Below are positions 1-12,242 of a stretch of DNA of 64,000 nucleotides, piece by piece. The position numbers and the translations under genes are program-made. The notes below the pieces were generated by a model that had not been told where the DNA came from, did not search any database, and saw nothing but the letters and a program-made list of their open reading frames with translations. Source of the DNA: Liolophura sinensis (Eukaryota > Mollusca > Polyplacophora > Chitonida > Chitonidae); the NCBI RefSeq assembly GCF_032854445.1, contig NC_088295.1:85296644-85360643 (forward strand), written 5' to 3'. Each line of letters opens with the position of its first letter. The first letter of the stretch is position 1.

Positions 1-960
1 CGCATAGTGGGTCAGGTGCGCGATATTCTGCTGAACCAGATGTACGATAACTTACAATGTTATATTTGTTTAGGTGCGATGGCATGGCGCATCATACTTA
101 AGATAGCATGGTGATTCAGGTGCGCTAACACGGTGAATCAGAGTGGGGCATGGGTGTAATATTTGATTGGACCAAGTATCAGAAAACATCAATCAATCAA
201 TTGATTGATTGCGGATCAACCGTAGGATAACATAATGAAATAGACACAGGATATATTAACACAGAGTATCACTGTAGATCAGCTGTGTGATAATGTGGTG
301 GATAATGCTTACATGTGATAATACGGTTGTTCAGATGTACGACCACTGTTGTTAGGCGTGATAATATGGTTGTTCATGTGTACGACAACGGTGGTTAAGG
401 TGAGATAATATATTTGTTCATGTGTGCCACAACGGTGGTTAAGGTGAGATAATATAACTGTGCAACAAAGGTAATTATAGTGTGCGATAATATGCTTGTT
501 CAGTTTCGATAATATGGTTGTCCGGGTGAGCGACATAGTCAGGGTTTGAAAATATAGTTTTTCAGGAGGGCGACAACGGTGGTTAGGTGATAAAATATGG
601 TTGTTCAGGTGTGCGACAACTATGGTTAGAGTGAGATGAATCGGTTGTTCAACTGTGCAAAAAAGGTTGTTAGGGTGTGCGATAATATGGTTATTCAGGT
701 GTGCGACAACTATGGTTAGAGTGAGATTAATTGGTTGTTCAGGTGTGCAACAAAGGTGGATAGGGTGTGCGATAATATGGTTGTTCAGGTGCGCGACCAA
801 TATGGTTACGGTGTGACACATGATGGGTCATGTGTATGACAATATGGCAAATCAGGTGTGCGATAACTTGATGAGTTACAATTAAGTATGACAACATGAT
901 TGTCCAGGTGCAATAACATGGTGGATCAGGTGTGCGATACTGTGGGTCAGTACTGTGTCA
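1..960. repeat. Minisatellite A, unit about 44 bp
   Basis: Degenerate tandem array that runs off the left edge of the window. Units of about 44 bp (90 bp in places) share the core ATAATATGGTTGTTCAGG followed by GTGCGACAACGGTGGTTAG. Copies between 350 and 830 are the most alike, and copies towards 1-250 and 850-960 are more diverged, the usual edge decay of a minisatellite. A 170-residue minus-strand reading frame (309-821) consists only of translated units, so I do not treat it as a gene. Confidence 0.9.
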
Positions 961-2579
961 CACTAAAAATAACATTTACCTATCCCTTGGCTACAAAACA
1001 ATAGACACAATGTAGAACAATTGACAAATAAAAAAGAGAAAATACCAATCAGCTTCCATGCTCACACTAATAAACAGAAATCTAGATGAAGGCCAGGATT
1101 GCGTCAAACAACTGAAAGGCGAACAAAAATCTGATTCTACGTATACTTGTCGGATGATATGATCTGTGAGCAAATCTTATAGTTTTTGTCTAGCCACCAT
1201 TTACATAGAAATGAGTTTAAACGTTCAAGCGACTTGAACCTCATTCTTGACATTTTCGCTATGGTTGGAATTATTATTGTTTACTGCATGTTAAATGAGT
1301 TCCTAAAAGAAAAAAATGCATTCATGCAGCAATGTATATATGATCTGAGACAGTGTGTCTTATGTTTGCAGCTTGAGTCATTTTGTTATCGGTCTATCAG
1401 TAAAGGATCTGCACGCTTAAAGTGTCAAATAACTTAAATGTTTAAGCTTTTGCCTGCATGGTTGTTTGAGTTTGACCCACGGGAAGGTTGTACATTCCAG
1501 ACAGCTGAACACCAGGCGAGGAATGTCAACTATGCTGAAGCACAACAAGAGCATTTACTCTTGCTTTAATTCATAAAGGATTAAAGCATCGCCTCGTCTC
1601 GTTACACTATTGACTATCCGCATGGCCTGCCTAATAAGTCTGGCAAGATAAACAGTTAACAACTTAATCTGCAGACATATCGCGCTAAAGGGGCTGTCAA
1701 TATATCAGCAGGCAGAACAACACGCCTAACTGGCAAATGTCCAACTTTGAAGTGAGGCGCACATATCCTTGAATGCATTTTTGTAATATTCAATACAAAG
1801 AAAGAGATCAGTCCTCTGATATGTTTTAAAACTTAGTGAGAGCAAAAGTATGCCATAAATTTGAGAACCAAGGGAAGAATTCCTTAGGCTATAATTGCAT
1901 GTCATATTTATTTTCTAAGCAATTGTTAACACAAGCTAGGCCTTGAAGGAAAATAATATAAAGATAATCCACGAGTGAAATAATTTGTTTAAATCTTTGC
2001 TGTTATATGAACGTATACTGTTTATAGCAAAAAACATGAACGTATACTGTTTATTACTTCTAACAAACAATGTTAAACCCATATACCTAATCAAATTTAA
2101 ATTTAAAATTGTTAGCCAAACATTTGCACAATTAACTACAATCATCAGTTCCATTTTATTATAAAACTGTTGAACTGCATCGTAACTGAATTCGATTAAA
2201 TTCTTGAAATACAAACATTAGTTATTCCTGTTACATTTCTTGAGAAGGTAAATAAGTCTATAAGTGTATAGCTGCAGTGTTAAATCAGAAATTAAAAAGT
2301 GTGTACTGATTTCGAAACGTCCACATAGCTTTGTACAAAAATTGTAAGAATGGAAGTCATAGTCCGTCATTTTTTTTTATAAACATACATACTTTTGTGT
2401 AAACAAATGTCAAAATACTTGAATTTATTTTTCCAATTGCAAGTTTGAAAATCTGTCATTGAAGAGTACTGTTTCTGCTTGTAGAACGTTTAAATGACGA
2501 TTTTTGGAGTGAGATTTTATATAACTGAGGTAACCTGACAAGAGGCGGGTTTCACTGTTTATGTGTGACTCTCTTCCGA
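961..2579. other. Intergenic, no gene recognised
   Basis: AT-rich sequence with short reading frames that match nothing I know. The only local structure seen is an exact 17-bp direct repeat, GAACGTATACTGTTTAT, at 2009-2025 and 2038-2054. Confidence 0.6.
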
Positions 2580-3330
2580 CATCGGAGTAGTTGGACTAGC
2601 GGTGAGTGGCAACATTGACTAATGCAACTACTGGCTTTTGAGACATGAGTTAGTAAGAATAGTAGTTGGTTACATCGCTAATTATTGAGATAGAGATTAG
2701 AAACACCACTGGCTAGTGACACTCATTAGTTAGACCGATATTAAGTTGTAGTGAGACTTGTGGTTAACACTATTGAGTGATGAGACATAAGCTGGTGAGA
2801 CCTTCCAGAAATGAGACATTTGTTAGTGCATCGCGATGTTGTTGACACTACTGAAGAGTAAGACACCTTGTGGTTAGTGACACCGTTGTGAAATGGGACG
2901 GCGGTTAGAGAGCATGATGAGACACCGGTTAGTGAGACTTGTGGTTGGTGACACCACTGAGTTATGAGAAACCAGTTAGTGAGACAGCCCCTTTAGCAAT
3001 GGTGACACCATTGAGTAATGCGACGTCAATTAGCGTATGTACGTTTGTATGTATGCTTGGAGTTTTACGTCACACTGAATTTTTTTTCAATCTTATGATG
3101 ACTAGGAGCATTATTGAGTTCGGTTTGTTGTCGGTTAGTGAAACTTGTGGTTTGTGACACAATTGAGTAATGAGAAACCTGTTAGTGAGACTTGTGGTTG
3201 GCGACACCACTGAGTAATGTGACGTCGGTTAGTGAGACTTGTGGTTGGCGACATCATTGAGTAATGAGACGTCAGTTAGTGAGACTTGTGGCTCGTGACA
3301 CCACTGACACTTGAGATTAATGCGACATCG
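2580..3330. repeat. Minisatellite B, unit 47 bp, interrupted
   Basis: Tandem array with a 47-bp unit, clearest at 3132-3300, where successive units begin GGTTAGTGAGACTTGTGG and contain TTGAGTAATGAGACGTC. Copies before 3025 are more diverged. Between about 3025 and 3130 the array is broken by a fragment of SINE family 2. Confidence 0.88.
3033..3110 (-). mobile_element. SINE family 2, 3' fragment
   Basis: The stretch reading GCTTGGAGTTTTACGTCACA and on to GATGACTAGGAGC matches the 3' domain of the second SINE family (compare 49105-49150, which reads TTTACGTCGTACTTAACAAT in the same orientation). Only the 3' part is present. It sits inside minisatellite B, whose units resume at about 3130, so it inserted into the array or was carried in with it. 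Confidence 0.6.
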
Positions 3331-4026
3331 TTGTCTATTTAGGTAGATAAATGTTACATAGGTATATAATGACATGGGATGAACACAGAAGGAGAACAAG
3401 CTCGAGACTTCAGAGCCAGTGGCTTATAGCAGAACTATGACTAAGCAAGTGCTAGTTTTTCAAATTACTTAATCTAATATTGCTGTGAAGTGGACAGGTA
3501 TTGGGTTTTTTTTTTATTTTGGCTGTCTAATCTTTCAGTCGAAACCATGTGTTTTATTGAAACCATATAAGGTCCTATATGGTTTCAATGAGTGCACCTC
3601 ATCTGGTATTAACTTAGCAAAACCACATCAATAATGAAAACCATGTCATCGACAGCGAGGCCGTGACAGACGGATTTAACCGTTACGATGCATAATTGAC
3701 ATACTTCAAGCAATCATCCTGGTACGCATGCACCACCGACGTCTTCAGTCAACGTTCGTCTTCAGTGGCTAGATTCACATCATTGTGTTTCACTCATAAA
3801 TCAAACGTCCTGCTAAAAGCGAATTACTCAGCCATGAAATCAATCTTTCAATAGATTTTTAACAACTTAAAACATACTCGCGGAATTAAAAATGTGCCTA
3901 AAAGCCGTGTTCTAAGTCATGACCCACGTTACGTTATGAAGTCACGTCACGTTATGAAGTTGGAATGGACAAAGGGTGCCGGTATTAAGTTTATGCAATA
4001 TATTGTTGCTGATTCCATTACATTTT
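3331..4026. other. Intergenic, contains one strong hairpin
   Basis: No gene seen. It holds a 14-bp perfect inverted repeat at 3556-3589 and a short direct repeat, GTTATGAAGT, near 3934-3960. Confidence 0.55.
3556..3589. repeat. Perfect inverted repeat, 14-bp arms, 6-nt loop
   Basis: The left arm ATTGAAACCATATA and right arm TATATGGTTTCAAT are exact reverse complements around the loop AGGTCC. A second copy of GAAACCATGT lies just left at 3541. No neighbouring gene gives it an obvious role. It may be the remnant of a small inverted-repeat transposon. Confidence 0.8.
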
Positions 4027-4290
4027 GGGGGCTCCATGGCCGAGGCGATTAGCTTACCAGCACGGTGCAATGACCCAGGAGCCTTCCACCAATCCAGTCG
4101 TTGTGAGTTCAAGTCCAGCTCATGCTGGCTTCCTCTCCAGCCTTACATGGTAAGTTCTGATAGCAACCGGATGGTTGTGGGTTTGCCCCAGGCTCTGTCC
4201 GGTTTCCTCCCACCATAATGCTGGCCGCCGTCGTATAAGTCGTACGAGTACGACGTAAAACAACAATTAGATAAATAAATCAATCAATAA
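4027..4290 (+). mobile_element. SINE family 1, near full length
   Basis: tRNA-derived SINE in plus orientation. The head GGGGCTCCATGGCCGAGGCG with GATTAGC forms a degenerate A box. GTGAGTTCAAGTCC near 4104 is the B box. The body has the family landmarks CATGCTGGCTTCCTCTCC, GGTTTCCTCCCACCATAATG and CTGGCCGCCGTCGTATAAG, and an AAATAAATCAATCAATAA tail. The copy is diverged (the 3' AATATTCTTGAG motif is altered) and I see no clear target-site duplication. The plus-strand reading frame inside it is SINE sequence, not a gene. Confidence 0.88.
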
Positions 4291-4569
4291 CTTGTGTTAT
4301 CAGTGTTTTACACTGGAGGCTTTATTTCGGGCGTAGTACGTTACATGCCATGTTGACAATAGTGCTTTCCGTCCTATAATTAGTACTTTGTCTTGATTGT
4401 TATATGTTACATATTTAGTACTTTGTCCAATATATAGGATATCTACATCTGCCATACTAATTAATATTTTGGCTGTATTGTTTTACATGTCATACTTATT
4501 ATTTATGATGCAGTGTCTTATGTTCCATATATGGGTGGTGTATTCCATTGGTCCTACTTAGTAGTTTAG

Positions 4570-4672
4570 CTTGCCACTGGCTTTGCCCGATTTCATCTTC
4601 CCATAAAACCCATATATGTGTAAATATTCTGGATTAACGGCTTATTAAGCACCAATCAAATAAATAAATAGT
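4570..4672 (+). mobile_element. SINE family 1, highly diverged 3' fragment
   Basis: GGCTTTGCCCGATTTCATCT, then AAATATTCTGG and finally AAGCACCAATCAAATAAATA follow the order of the family 1 3' half, with many changes. The tail CACCAATCAAATAAATAAATA is the best-preserved part. Confidence 0.5.
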
Positions 4673-5644
4673 AATCTGACTGTAGTGTTTCTTGTGTTAC
4701 ACTTAGTATTGTATATATCTGGTTTGATCAAAGTTGGATAGTTTCATTTCATTACGCTTTATTTTCTAGCTAAAATACACAATGAAGAAGACAAAATGTC
4801 AGTAATCATGACGTAAGCAGCGGAATCTCATGACGAAAGCAGCGGAATCTCATTCAGGCCTGACATCATTTCACAAAGAGACGTTCATTGTGCGCGTATG
4901 TGGTAACATCTAACATGTTCTAACTGTGCACTTTTTGGGGACTGTATATTTCGTAGTTTGGCTATAGTGCATGTTTAATATTATTACAATAATAATATAA
5001 TATGTAATTTTATTACATATTTAATTGTCATGTTTAATATATGATAATTAGTATCTGGTAGATAGTGTATTATACTGTGATCCGTTTCACTGCTGCATAA
5101 ATGTGGGTTTTAAGTCAGCTTCACTGAGAAGCACCTATAAGATACTGAATATGACTTAACTATCACACCAGCAGGGCTGTCTCGCATCATTTGCGCGATA
5201 TCGCTCATCAAGTGTTCCATAACATTAGCTTCATGGTTACCCCGATCCAAAAGGTGGCATCACGGATCCAATGTCTGCCACATCGGCTGCATTCGGCTTT
5301 ACATCCGGAAGTAAGTGAGAATTGACTCGGGATTTGCCTTCGGCTTTTTCCGGTGTGTCAGCAACGACAGTCTCGTTTTGCATGTCAGCCCAGCTTTTTG
5401 TGATTAAGTGTGTCATATATTCCATAATCTTTCGGGTTGGTTTTACTCTTTCCCCTTTTTATTCAGCTTGGCTGAATATATACGGATATACTTAACCTAA
5501 ATGTGCTGCCCAGTTATATATGTACATGTAGCTTTGTCGTGGTTCTTGCCTTGCTTGAATGTGTTCTGTATCACAGTTGTAGCGTAGAAAATGCAAGCGG
5601 AGGTATGTATGAATTAGACTTCAATAACAACAATGTTAATATTT
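4673..5644. other. Intergenic, no gene recognised
   Basis: Contains a 22-bp near-exact tandem duplication around TCATGACGTAAGCAGCGGAA at about 4807-4852 and an AT-rich patch at 4980-5070. The segment 5230-5425 is less AT-rich than its surroundings, with an open minus-strand frame of 62 codons, but no family is recognised. Confidence 0.5.
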
Positions 5645-5862
5645 ATGTATTTATTTGATTTATTTGATTGCTGTTTTACGCTGTGTTCAAGAATATTCCA
5701 CTTATACGACAGCGGGCAGGTTGATGGCAGACCTTCCACGTATAGCCAGAAATGAGGCAAGCATGAACGGGACTTGAACTCACAGTGAACGCATTGGTGA
5801 GAGGCCGCTCTTGGGTCACTGAGCCGCGCTGGCGTGCTACCCCCCTCCCCCTCCCCCCCCCC
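5645..5862 (-). mobile_element. SINE family 1, internally deleted
   Basis: Minus-orientation copy. The (ATTT)n tail and TTCAAGAATATTCCACTTA are followed by TATACGACAGCGGGCAGG. The copy then jumps to the GATGGCAGACCTTCCACG section and on to the tRNA-like head (GGACTTGAACTCACAGTG as the B box, GGTCACTGAGCCGCGCTGGC towards the 5' end). The central block with the CAGCATTATGGTGGG and GGGCAGAGCCCGGG landmarks is missing. Confidence 0.85.
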
Positions 5863-5873
5863 CCCCCACCCCC
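5840..5873. repeat. C-rich tract (G-quadruplex-prone on minus strand)
   Basis: Nearly pure C over about 34 bp with only a few T or A interruptions. It abuts the tRNA-like head of the internally deleted SINE, in place of the usual GGGGCCTCCGTGGC start. The minus strand would carry several runs of five or more G. Confidence 0.85.
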
Positions 5874-7803
5874 TTCCATGCAGGCCTTACCATGTTATTA
5901 ACATGATGTGTTAACGTTATTTCGGAACAAGTGTTGATGGAATTCTTCAGATATTCAGGAATAAAGCTCTGCCACAACTTAGGGCTCAGATACTCAGTGT
6001 TTCCCAGTGTCCCTACACCCTTTGTTCACGTTATATGCTAGCGCCAAACATTTACCTTATTCTTGATGCATGTACCTTGGTATGTCACCAGTGCTGTAAT
6101 AGCATATGTTTGGAGACTGAATTATAAATCATCTAAAGGAGACAAAGGTAATTTCTAAGGTTAGAAAAATATGGTCGACAATCAGTAGTGATTCCAGTCA
6201 GTAGTGTGAAAAATGTCAGTAGTCAACCCACCAAAAGGGCTGGTAACGTGGCTCACGTGCTTGTTAGAGTGGGATGCATGAAGCTCAGTTACAATTATAT
6301 TTTTCATTTTACTCATTGTTTGCAAAAAAACTCATATAGTAATGCCTTTGTATAAGTATGAGGAATTACTTTGTGTGTAGAATTTAATTTTTTCACGTAT
6401 GATGTATGTGAAATAGCATACATGTAACACCATTATCCACAGAGGTCCATGACGCTATACTGTTACTAAACTAGGAAGGATTTTGAGGAAACCATTCCGA
6501 AAAATGTCCATGCCACGCTAAACAATCATATCTTATATTCCCTTAAGATACAAGGAAACAAAATATGACACCCATAAATCACTTAGCGACTCAGTTGACC
6601 TAGGACGGAAAAATGGACGGGTACTTCTTAACGAGAAATCATACACCAATTACTCAGTCTAAGAAGACTGTTTCAGCGACCGGCCTTCCAGATTAGCTTT
6701 TCTTTGAGATCTGTAAGTTAAGACAGGGGAATTTGTGTATATTAATAAGTGACAAGGTGCTAAACGTTTTACGTGAGCATATAAAGTGCGTGAGTGCATA
6801 AATGTGGGTCACTTTATGTAGCTTTCGTGGCGTGTTGTCCGAGCTGTATGTATACGCACGCACCTGTGTGATCTGGCCTCCTAAGCCGGTGTTACCTCCT
6901 ACCTATCGCTCGTTGTGTCAAGTGGACGGAAAATTTTCGGAACACAATCCGTTTTAAGTTCGCGTGGTGCTTCTTTCCACGGAAGTCAACGCGTGCTTCT
7001 TGACAGCCTTGTCTCGTCCATTTTTTGCTAATTTCGTGGTAATTTATTTCTTACACCAATTTATAATACACGCGGTTTTAATTGCTCAATGAGGAAGTAT
7101 GAGGAAGAAAGTTTATAATTAACACTTTGGTCTTCGGTATTAACATGTAAAATGTCTCGTCATTTTTTCCCAACATTTACACCTATTTGAACTTCGTCAA
7201 CACTAGAAACATTACACACTGGTCTAATTTACATTCTAAAATGACACAAGTGATTTGAAGATAAACACAATATACTTGACACATGTGTCTTTGTGTATTA
7301 CATAGGCGTCGTCTTCAGTTATTCACAGAGACAAATTATGTAATTACAAATGTAAGACGTAGATCCACAGAAAAAATCTCTTATCAGGGATGCATATGCA
7401 GTTAAATTTCAAAATAAGTGACTCAGTTCTCATGGAAATTGTCAAATAGTCAAGTCATCTGCCGCAAAAACGTTTACAGTGGAGCAATCTAGATTTTTTC
7501 AAATAACGAAACCATTTAGTAACTGTAAGTCAAGAAAGTAAGTGGAGCATCAGTCATGGCATTGCTTCGTACTGATTATAGGCCTACATGTTGAACAGGA
7601 ACTTCTACAGTTATATAAATCTGTATATATCAAATCATCGTTTAATTTAATATTGTTGTGTGATTTTCAACTTTAATACATGTACCGCGATTAGCGGCAC
7701 TATTCTATTCGCGCATGCTGTAGCAAGCACTACCATTAAGCGTGACACTTGTGGTTTGATGCATGCTGCAAGTTTTACCGATTAGGCCCATTAAATCTTC
7801 TTT
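5874..7803. other. Intergenic, nothing recognised
   Basis: About 1.9 kb of AT-rich sequence without a convincing coding segment, repeat array or mobile element that I can identify. Confidence 0.55.
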
Positions 7804-7989
7804 CCGTCATTAAATTTATTTATTTATTTGATTAGTGTTTTACGCCGTACTAAAGACTATTTCACTTATACGACGGGGGCCAATATTGTGGTGGGTGAGA
7901 ACCGGGCAGAGCCGGGTGAAAACCCACGACCATCCGCAGGTTGCTTGCAGACCTTCCCACATACGGCCGGAGAGGAACCCGTCATTAAA
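7804..7989 (-). mobile_element. SINE family 1, 5'-truncated, with target-site duplication
   Basis: Minus-orientation copy at 7815-7978, from the (ATTT)n tail through GTTTTACGCCGTACTAAAGA, CGACGGGGGCCAATATTGTG and ACCCACGACCATCCGCAGG to ACGGCCGGAGAGGAA, where it stops before the B box. It is flanked by the exact 11-bp direct repeat CCGTCATTAAA at 7804-7814 and 7979-7989. This target-site duplication shows that the copy was truncated at insertion and not eroded later. Confidence 0.9.
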
Positions 7990-8559
7990 CGTTTGACATT
8001 TAAGGCTGTGTCCATCAGCTTAGTCCATACCACTTTTATGTGATTAATGTCATTTAAGGCTGTGTCATCATAGAACTTTAAATTTTTTTAGCTCCATATG
8101 GCCTATTTCATCTATATAGTCGTGTGAATTATATCGTGACAAATGTAATTATTAGACTATTAAACGTGACAGCGTGTCCTCTAGTGTATCCTATCTGTGA
8201 AGGTTGTCTGTGCATGTGAAGCTATAGATGTACACGGTTAACTTGACCAATTATATTCACTTAAGTGTACAGATGTATTATCATTATACATGTACGAGCA
8301 ATTAAATGTTCATTTATCCGACCGTCAATGACTTCACTAAAACGTCAACATGTTTAACATGAATTACAGGCACCACCAATGACGTAATGACGTTCTACAA
8401 ACAGACAAAAATAAAGGACAATTCAGTTAGACAATTGTGAAAATTTATGTCAAAATACTTAATCATTTTACTCAGTAAACTTTCACAATCTACTAAAACA
8501 ACAGGAAATTCCTCTTGACTACAGTTTTTGCGCAAACTGAAATCGTTAAAGTTCTGCTT
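7990..8559. other. Intergenic, nothing recognised beyond a short duplication
   Basis: CATTTAAGGCTGTGTC occurs near 7998 and again near 8050. No gene or further element is seen. Confidence 0.5.
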
Positions 8560-9500
8560 GAAGTATATCAGATCACTGTATGTTTATGCCGTCATCCTAG
8601 GTAACGGTTCTGTATGTGTATGCCGTCATGATATACGGTTGTTATGTGCTTGCCGTCATCCTATGTAACGGTTCTGTCTGTGTGTGTGGTCACTGTATGT
8701 AACGATTCTGTGTGTGTGTGTGCGGTCACTGTATGTAACGGTCCTGTTTGTATATGCCGTCATCTCAGGTCTCAGTTCTGTATGTGTATGCCGTCATCAT
8801 ATGTAGCGGCTCGATATGTATGCTTTCATCGTATATGGTTTTGTTTGTGTATGCCATCATCATATACGGTTCTGTGTGTGTATGCCGTCATCTCATGTAA
8901 CGGTTCTGTATGTGTGTGATGTGTGTGCCGTTATCGTGTGTAACGGTTCTGTATGTGTATATCGTCATCCTATGTAGCGGTTGTGTACGTGTATTTCGTC
9001 ATCGCATGTATCGCTTTTGTATGGGTATGCCTTCATCCCATGTAACAGTTCTGTATGTGTATGCGGTCATCGTATGTAACGGTTCTGTATGTGTGTGATG
9101 TGTGTGTCGTTATCGTATGTAACGGTTCTCTGTGTATGCCGTCATCCATTGTAATGGTTCTGTATGTTTTTTCCGTCATCGTATGTAGCTGTTCTGTATG
9201 TGTATGCGGTCATCCCATGTAACGGTTCTGTATGTGTATGTCATCATTGTATACGGATCTGCAGGTGTATGTCTTTATAGTGTACAGCTCTGTATGTGCA
9301 TGTCATCATCATGTACCGTTCTGTATGTGTATGCCGTCATCCTAACGGTTCTGTATTTGTATTCCGTCATCGTATGCAACGGTTCTGTATGTGTATCTTG
9401 TCATAGTATGTAAGGGTTCTGCCTCTGTATCCCGTCATCGTATGTAGCGGTTCTGTATGCCTACATGTATGTGTATGGCACTGTTAAACCTAATGGTACT
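8560..9500. repeat. Minisatellite C, unit about 34 bp
   Basis: About 27 imperfect copies with the core GTAACGGTTCTGTATGTGTA followed by TGCCGTCATCGTAT. Unit length varies by one or a few bases, which breaks any single reading frame. The short plus-strand frames in the array are translated units. Confidence 0.9.
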
Positions 9501-11977
9501 GCGGGTGTATGCCGAAATTATAAGCGTGGCCGTCTCAGCACAGGCGCTTAGCCTGCTTGTTTGTATATGTACGTCAGCGTGACAGGTCATCTTGGTACAT
9601 GTCATGAATTCTATTGTCTGTAACTGGACAGTGTCAAGTGGTCACTTATGTGGACCAGAAATGTGAGTATAGATCGGGATGCTATAGTTACGGCCAGGCC
9701 ATCCCAAAATATGTCCATCTTGATAAGTGTGTTTCTCAGTGCTGTTATTGATATGTATCATATATCATTACAAAGAAAACACTGATGACTACAGTTAATT
9801 ACCCCACCAAGAAAAAAGTTCCGAAAACAAGTCAAGCGAAACGGGCATATTTAATCCGTCACAGTCTGCTGAAAATAAACCCCAGCTGTTCTGCTGTCCC
9901 GGGGTTGGGGAGGAGACGGTGAGGACGATAGGACATATTGGGTTGTTTTGTGTTGAGGTTGTGGTCTTGAAGCCGTCGGCTCAGTGTGTAAGAGAACGTT
10001 ATGATGTGTAGACGATAACAACCATGGACGTGACCACACACTCGCGAGCTGGACTAAAGGTGAACGAGTGCATCTCCACAATTACCCCTGACAGGGTGAG
10101 CGCATTAGAGTGGCAGTACTCCGCTAATGTGTACCGTGCCGACCCCTAAAAGAGATACGATCAAATTAATACATCTGTTGAAGGGGAGTTGGACTACTGC
10201 AGTACTTTTACTGACAAACCTTACGGTTTACGTCAATTGGTCAAACATATTCGATTATGAGGCCGGTATTTGTTTGACTTCTTTATCAGGGTGGAATACA
10301 AAAACAGCACGTGTCCTACTAAACTCGATAAAGGCCCTACACCCAGGTACACAGACCTTCTACAGTTATGTTGTAGCTGGCGTACTCTGCTGTACTTTAT
10401 CTCAGTACAAACGGCTAGGTCCGAACTTAAGAACAGTATATTTTATCATCCGGGAGTTTGATGGCGACGTTTTTTGTCGATGACAGCCGACTCAAATCTT
10501 CATCCAATCAGAATACAGATATTTAGATCATGGCCATGCTGGGGCGGATTTGCTAGCTCTGTTCACAGAGGGCAATGGGGTGTATACATAACTCGTGAGC
10601 ACACGCCACATTGTCTTGGACAATCTTAGAACACAAAGTAAACGAGCAAAATCTGGGTGCTAAATCCTAACAAGACATTAAATCGACAATATAATTATTC
10701 AAGGCAACTTGATTCTAAATACATCCTAAAATACCTCTTTAGATACGATTTGGACTTCTAAAATCTTCTGAAGTTATTTTATTGGAACTTATTGCGATTT
10801 TACAGCAATCAAGTGCTGATAAATTGCTTTCAACTGGTATTATGTGTGTATTGGGTCTCTACAGTGTCTCACATATCCTTCGATGTGGGCCCGGCAGTCT
10901 GAAATCATTTCCATTTGGAAATAGGCCTATTTAACGAGATAATATGACAGGATTCACATTTGAAAAATGTAGCTCAAGATGATCTGGTATGGTTTTCACG
11001 TGGAAACATTTTGCTTGAAAATCTGACAAGATTTCCATTTGAAATCATTCAGCGTGACATTATGAATAATTTCCATTCGGAGACATTTACAATACACTAA
11101 CCAAATTACTGCATTCTATGGAATTGTGTTGACATGTTACAAGATCAGTATACATGATTCATTTCTGACTGGTGGTTGTTTAAAATCAAGATCAATAAAA
11201 TCTTCACTTAATTATACAAATATATGACATGGTGACGTTTAAAAATTAACTATTTGATCGATATTTACATGTGACGATTTAATTCAAATTTAGACGTTAT
11301 GTTATCGTATAAAGGCAGGTGGGTTTAATACTTATTTCGGCTTGTATCACCTGTTACGAATGCGCTTCGGATGATGGTGTATATCTGCCTACACGTTATT
11401 GATTCACGGATTAGTAAGGCGAGTATACACCATTGAGGGTCTCTAGGTACTTCACCGTTACAATGCACAAATGTAGCGCTCCCCACCATGCAGCAAATAT
11501 AGGATAAGACAGCTCAGGATCACTGGCGATAGAAATAATTCGCGATTAGTATAATTCACGACTTCATTCCTTCTCATAGCTTAATTTAAATATACCTCTA
11601 TACATACATGTATTTCTAAGTTAACATAACATCATCTAACCCACAAGGATTTACGTTCAAAAACAGCTCATTTTACGGGTAATGAAGGTTGATATTGTTT
11701 TATTTATTGATTTCAATGTGAATTGAATCAATCAGTTTCCTCTTAGACATTCTACTGAAGAAAAAAAATTGTATATATGTATATAGTTTAATATTTCTGT
11801 GACAGTATCATGACTGTCGCAGCTTGTTTTCACACAAATCATATGTCAATCGTATGTTAGCTGCAGAAAGTGTGTGCTTGAGCTTGTTCTTTAAACCTTT
11901 GGCATCTTTAAAAATGTATTTTTTAAAAAAACCCCTCCTATTGTAGACACATTTAAACTGGAATATACATCGGCTGA
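9501..11977. other. Intergenic, one weak degenerate repeat
   Basis: No recognisable gene. At about 10895-11090 the words AATCATTTCCATTTGGAAAT and TTTCCATTTGAAATCATT recur with changes, suggesting a decayed tandem repeat. Overlapping minus-strand frames at 9851-10081 are proline- and serine-rich without a known domain. Confidence 0.5.
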
Positions 11978-12042
<65 letters not shown>

Positions 12043-12050
12043 GTGTTTGT
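11978..12050. repeat. Microsatellite (TA)n then (TG)n
   Basis: Long alternating AT run followed by a short GT run ending near GTGTGTGTTTG. Confidence 0.95.
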
Positions 12051-12142
12051 TTCTAAGGAAAAAATAACGATAAAAAACTGACCATGGGTTTTATGGCCGG
12101 CAGGTATTCATTATAGTTTACGAATACAAATTCATTCATTCC

Positions 12143-12242
12143 CCCGGGCTCTCTCCGGTTTCCTCCTACCATAATGCTGGCCGCAGTCGGAGAAGTTAAA
12201 TATCCTTGAGTACGGCGTAAATTATAAATCAAATAAATAAAT
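12143..12242 (+). mobile_element. SINE family 1, 5'-truncated
   Basis: Plus-orientation 3' part only. It begins at CCCCCGGGCTCTCTCCGG and continues CACCATAATGCTGG-like, TCCTTGAGTACGGCGTAAA and an (AAAT)n tail. An imperfect flanking repeat (AAATTCATTCATT before, AAATTTGTTCATT after) fits a target-site duplication. Confidence 0.85.

Noticed and set aside
309-821. 170-codon minus-strand reading frame
   Set aside because: It is translated minisatellite A: repeated LxxVVAHLNNHII-type segments track the DNA unit. No start context, splice sites or domain.
3976-4218. 80-codon plus-strand frame with a protein-like appearance
   Set aside because: It is SINE family 1. Related peptides appear wherever the SINE occurs (39519-39704, 62612-62812).
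5237-5425. 62-codon minus-strand frame with balanced composition and a possible GTAACC donor near its end
   Set aside because: No acceptor, partner exon or known motif found; the composition alone is not enough.
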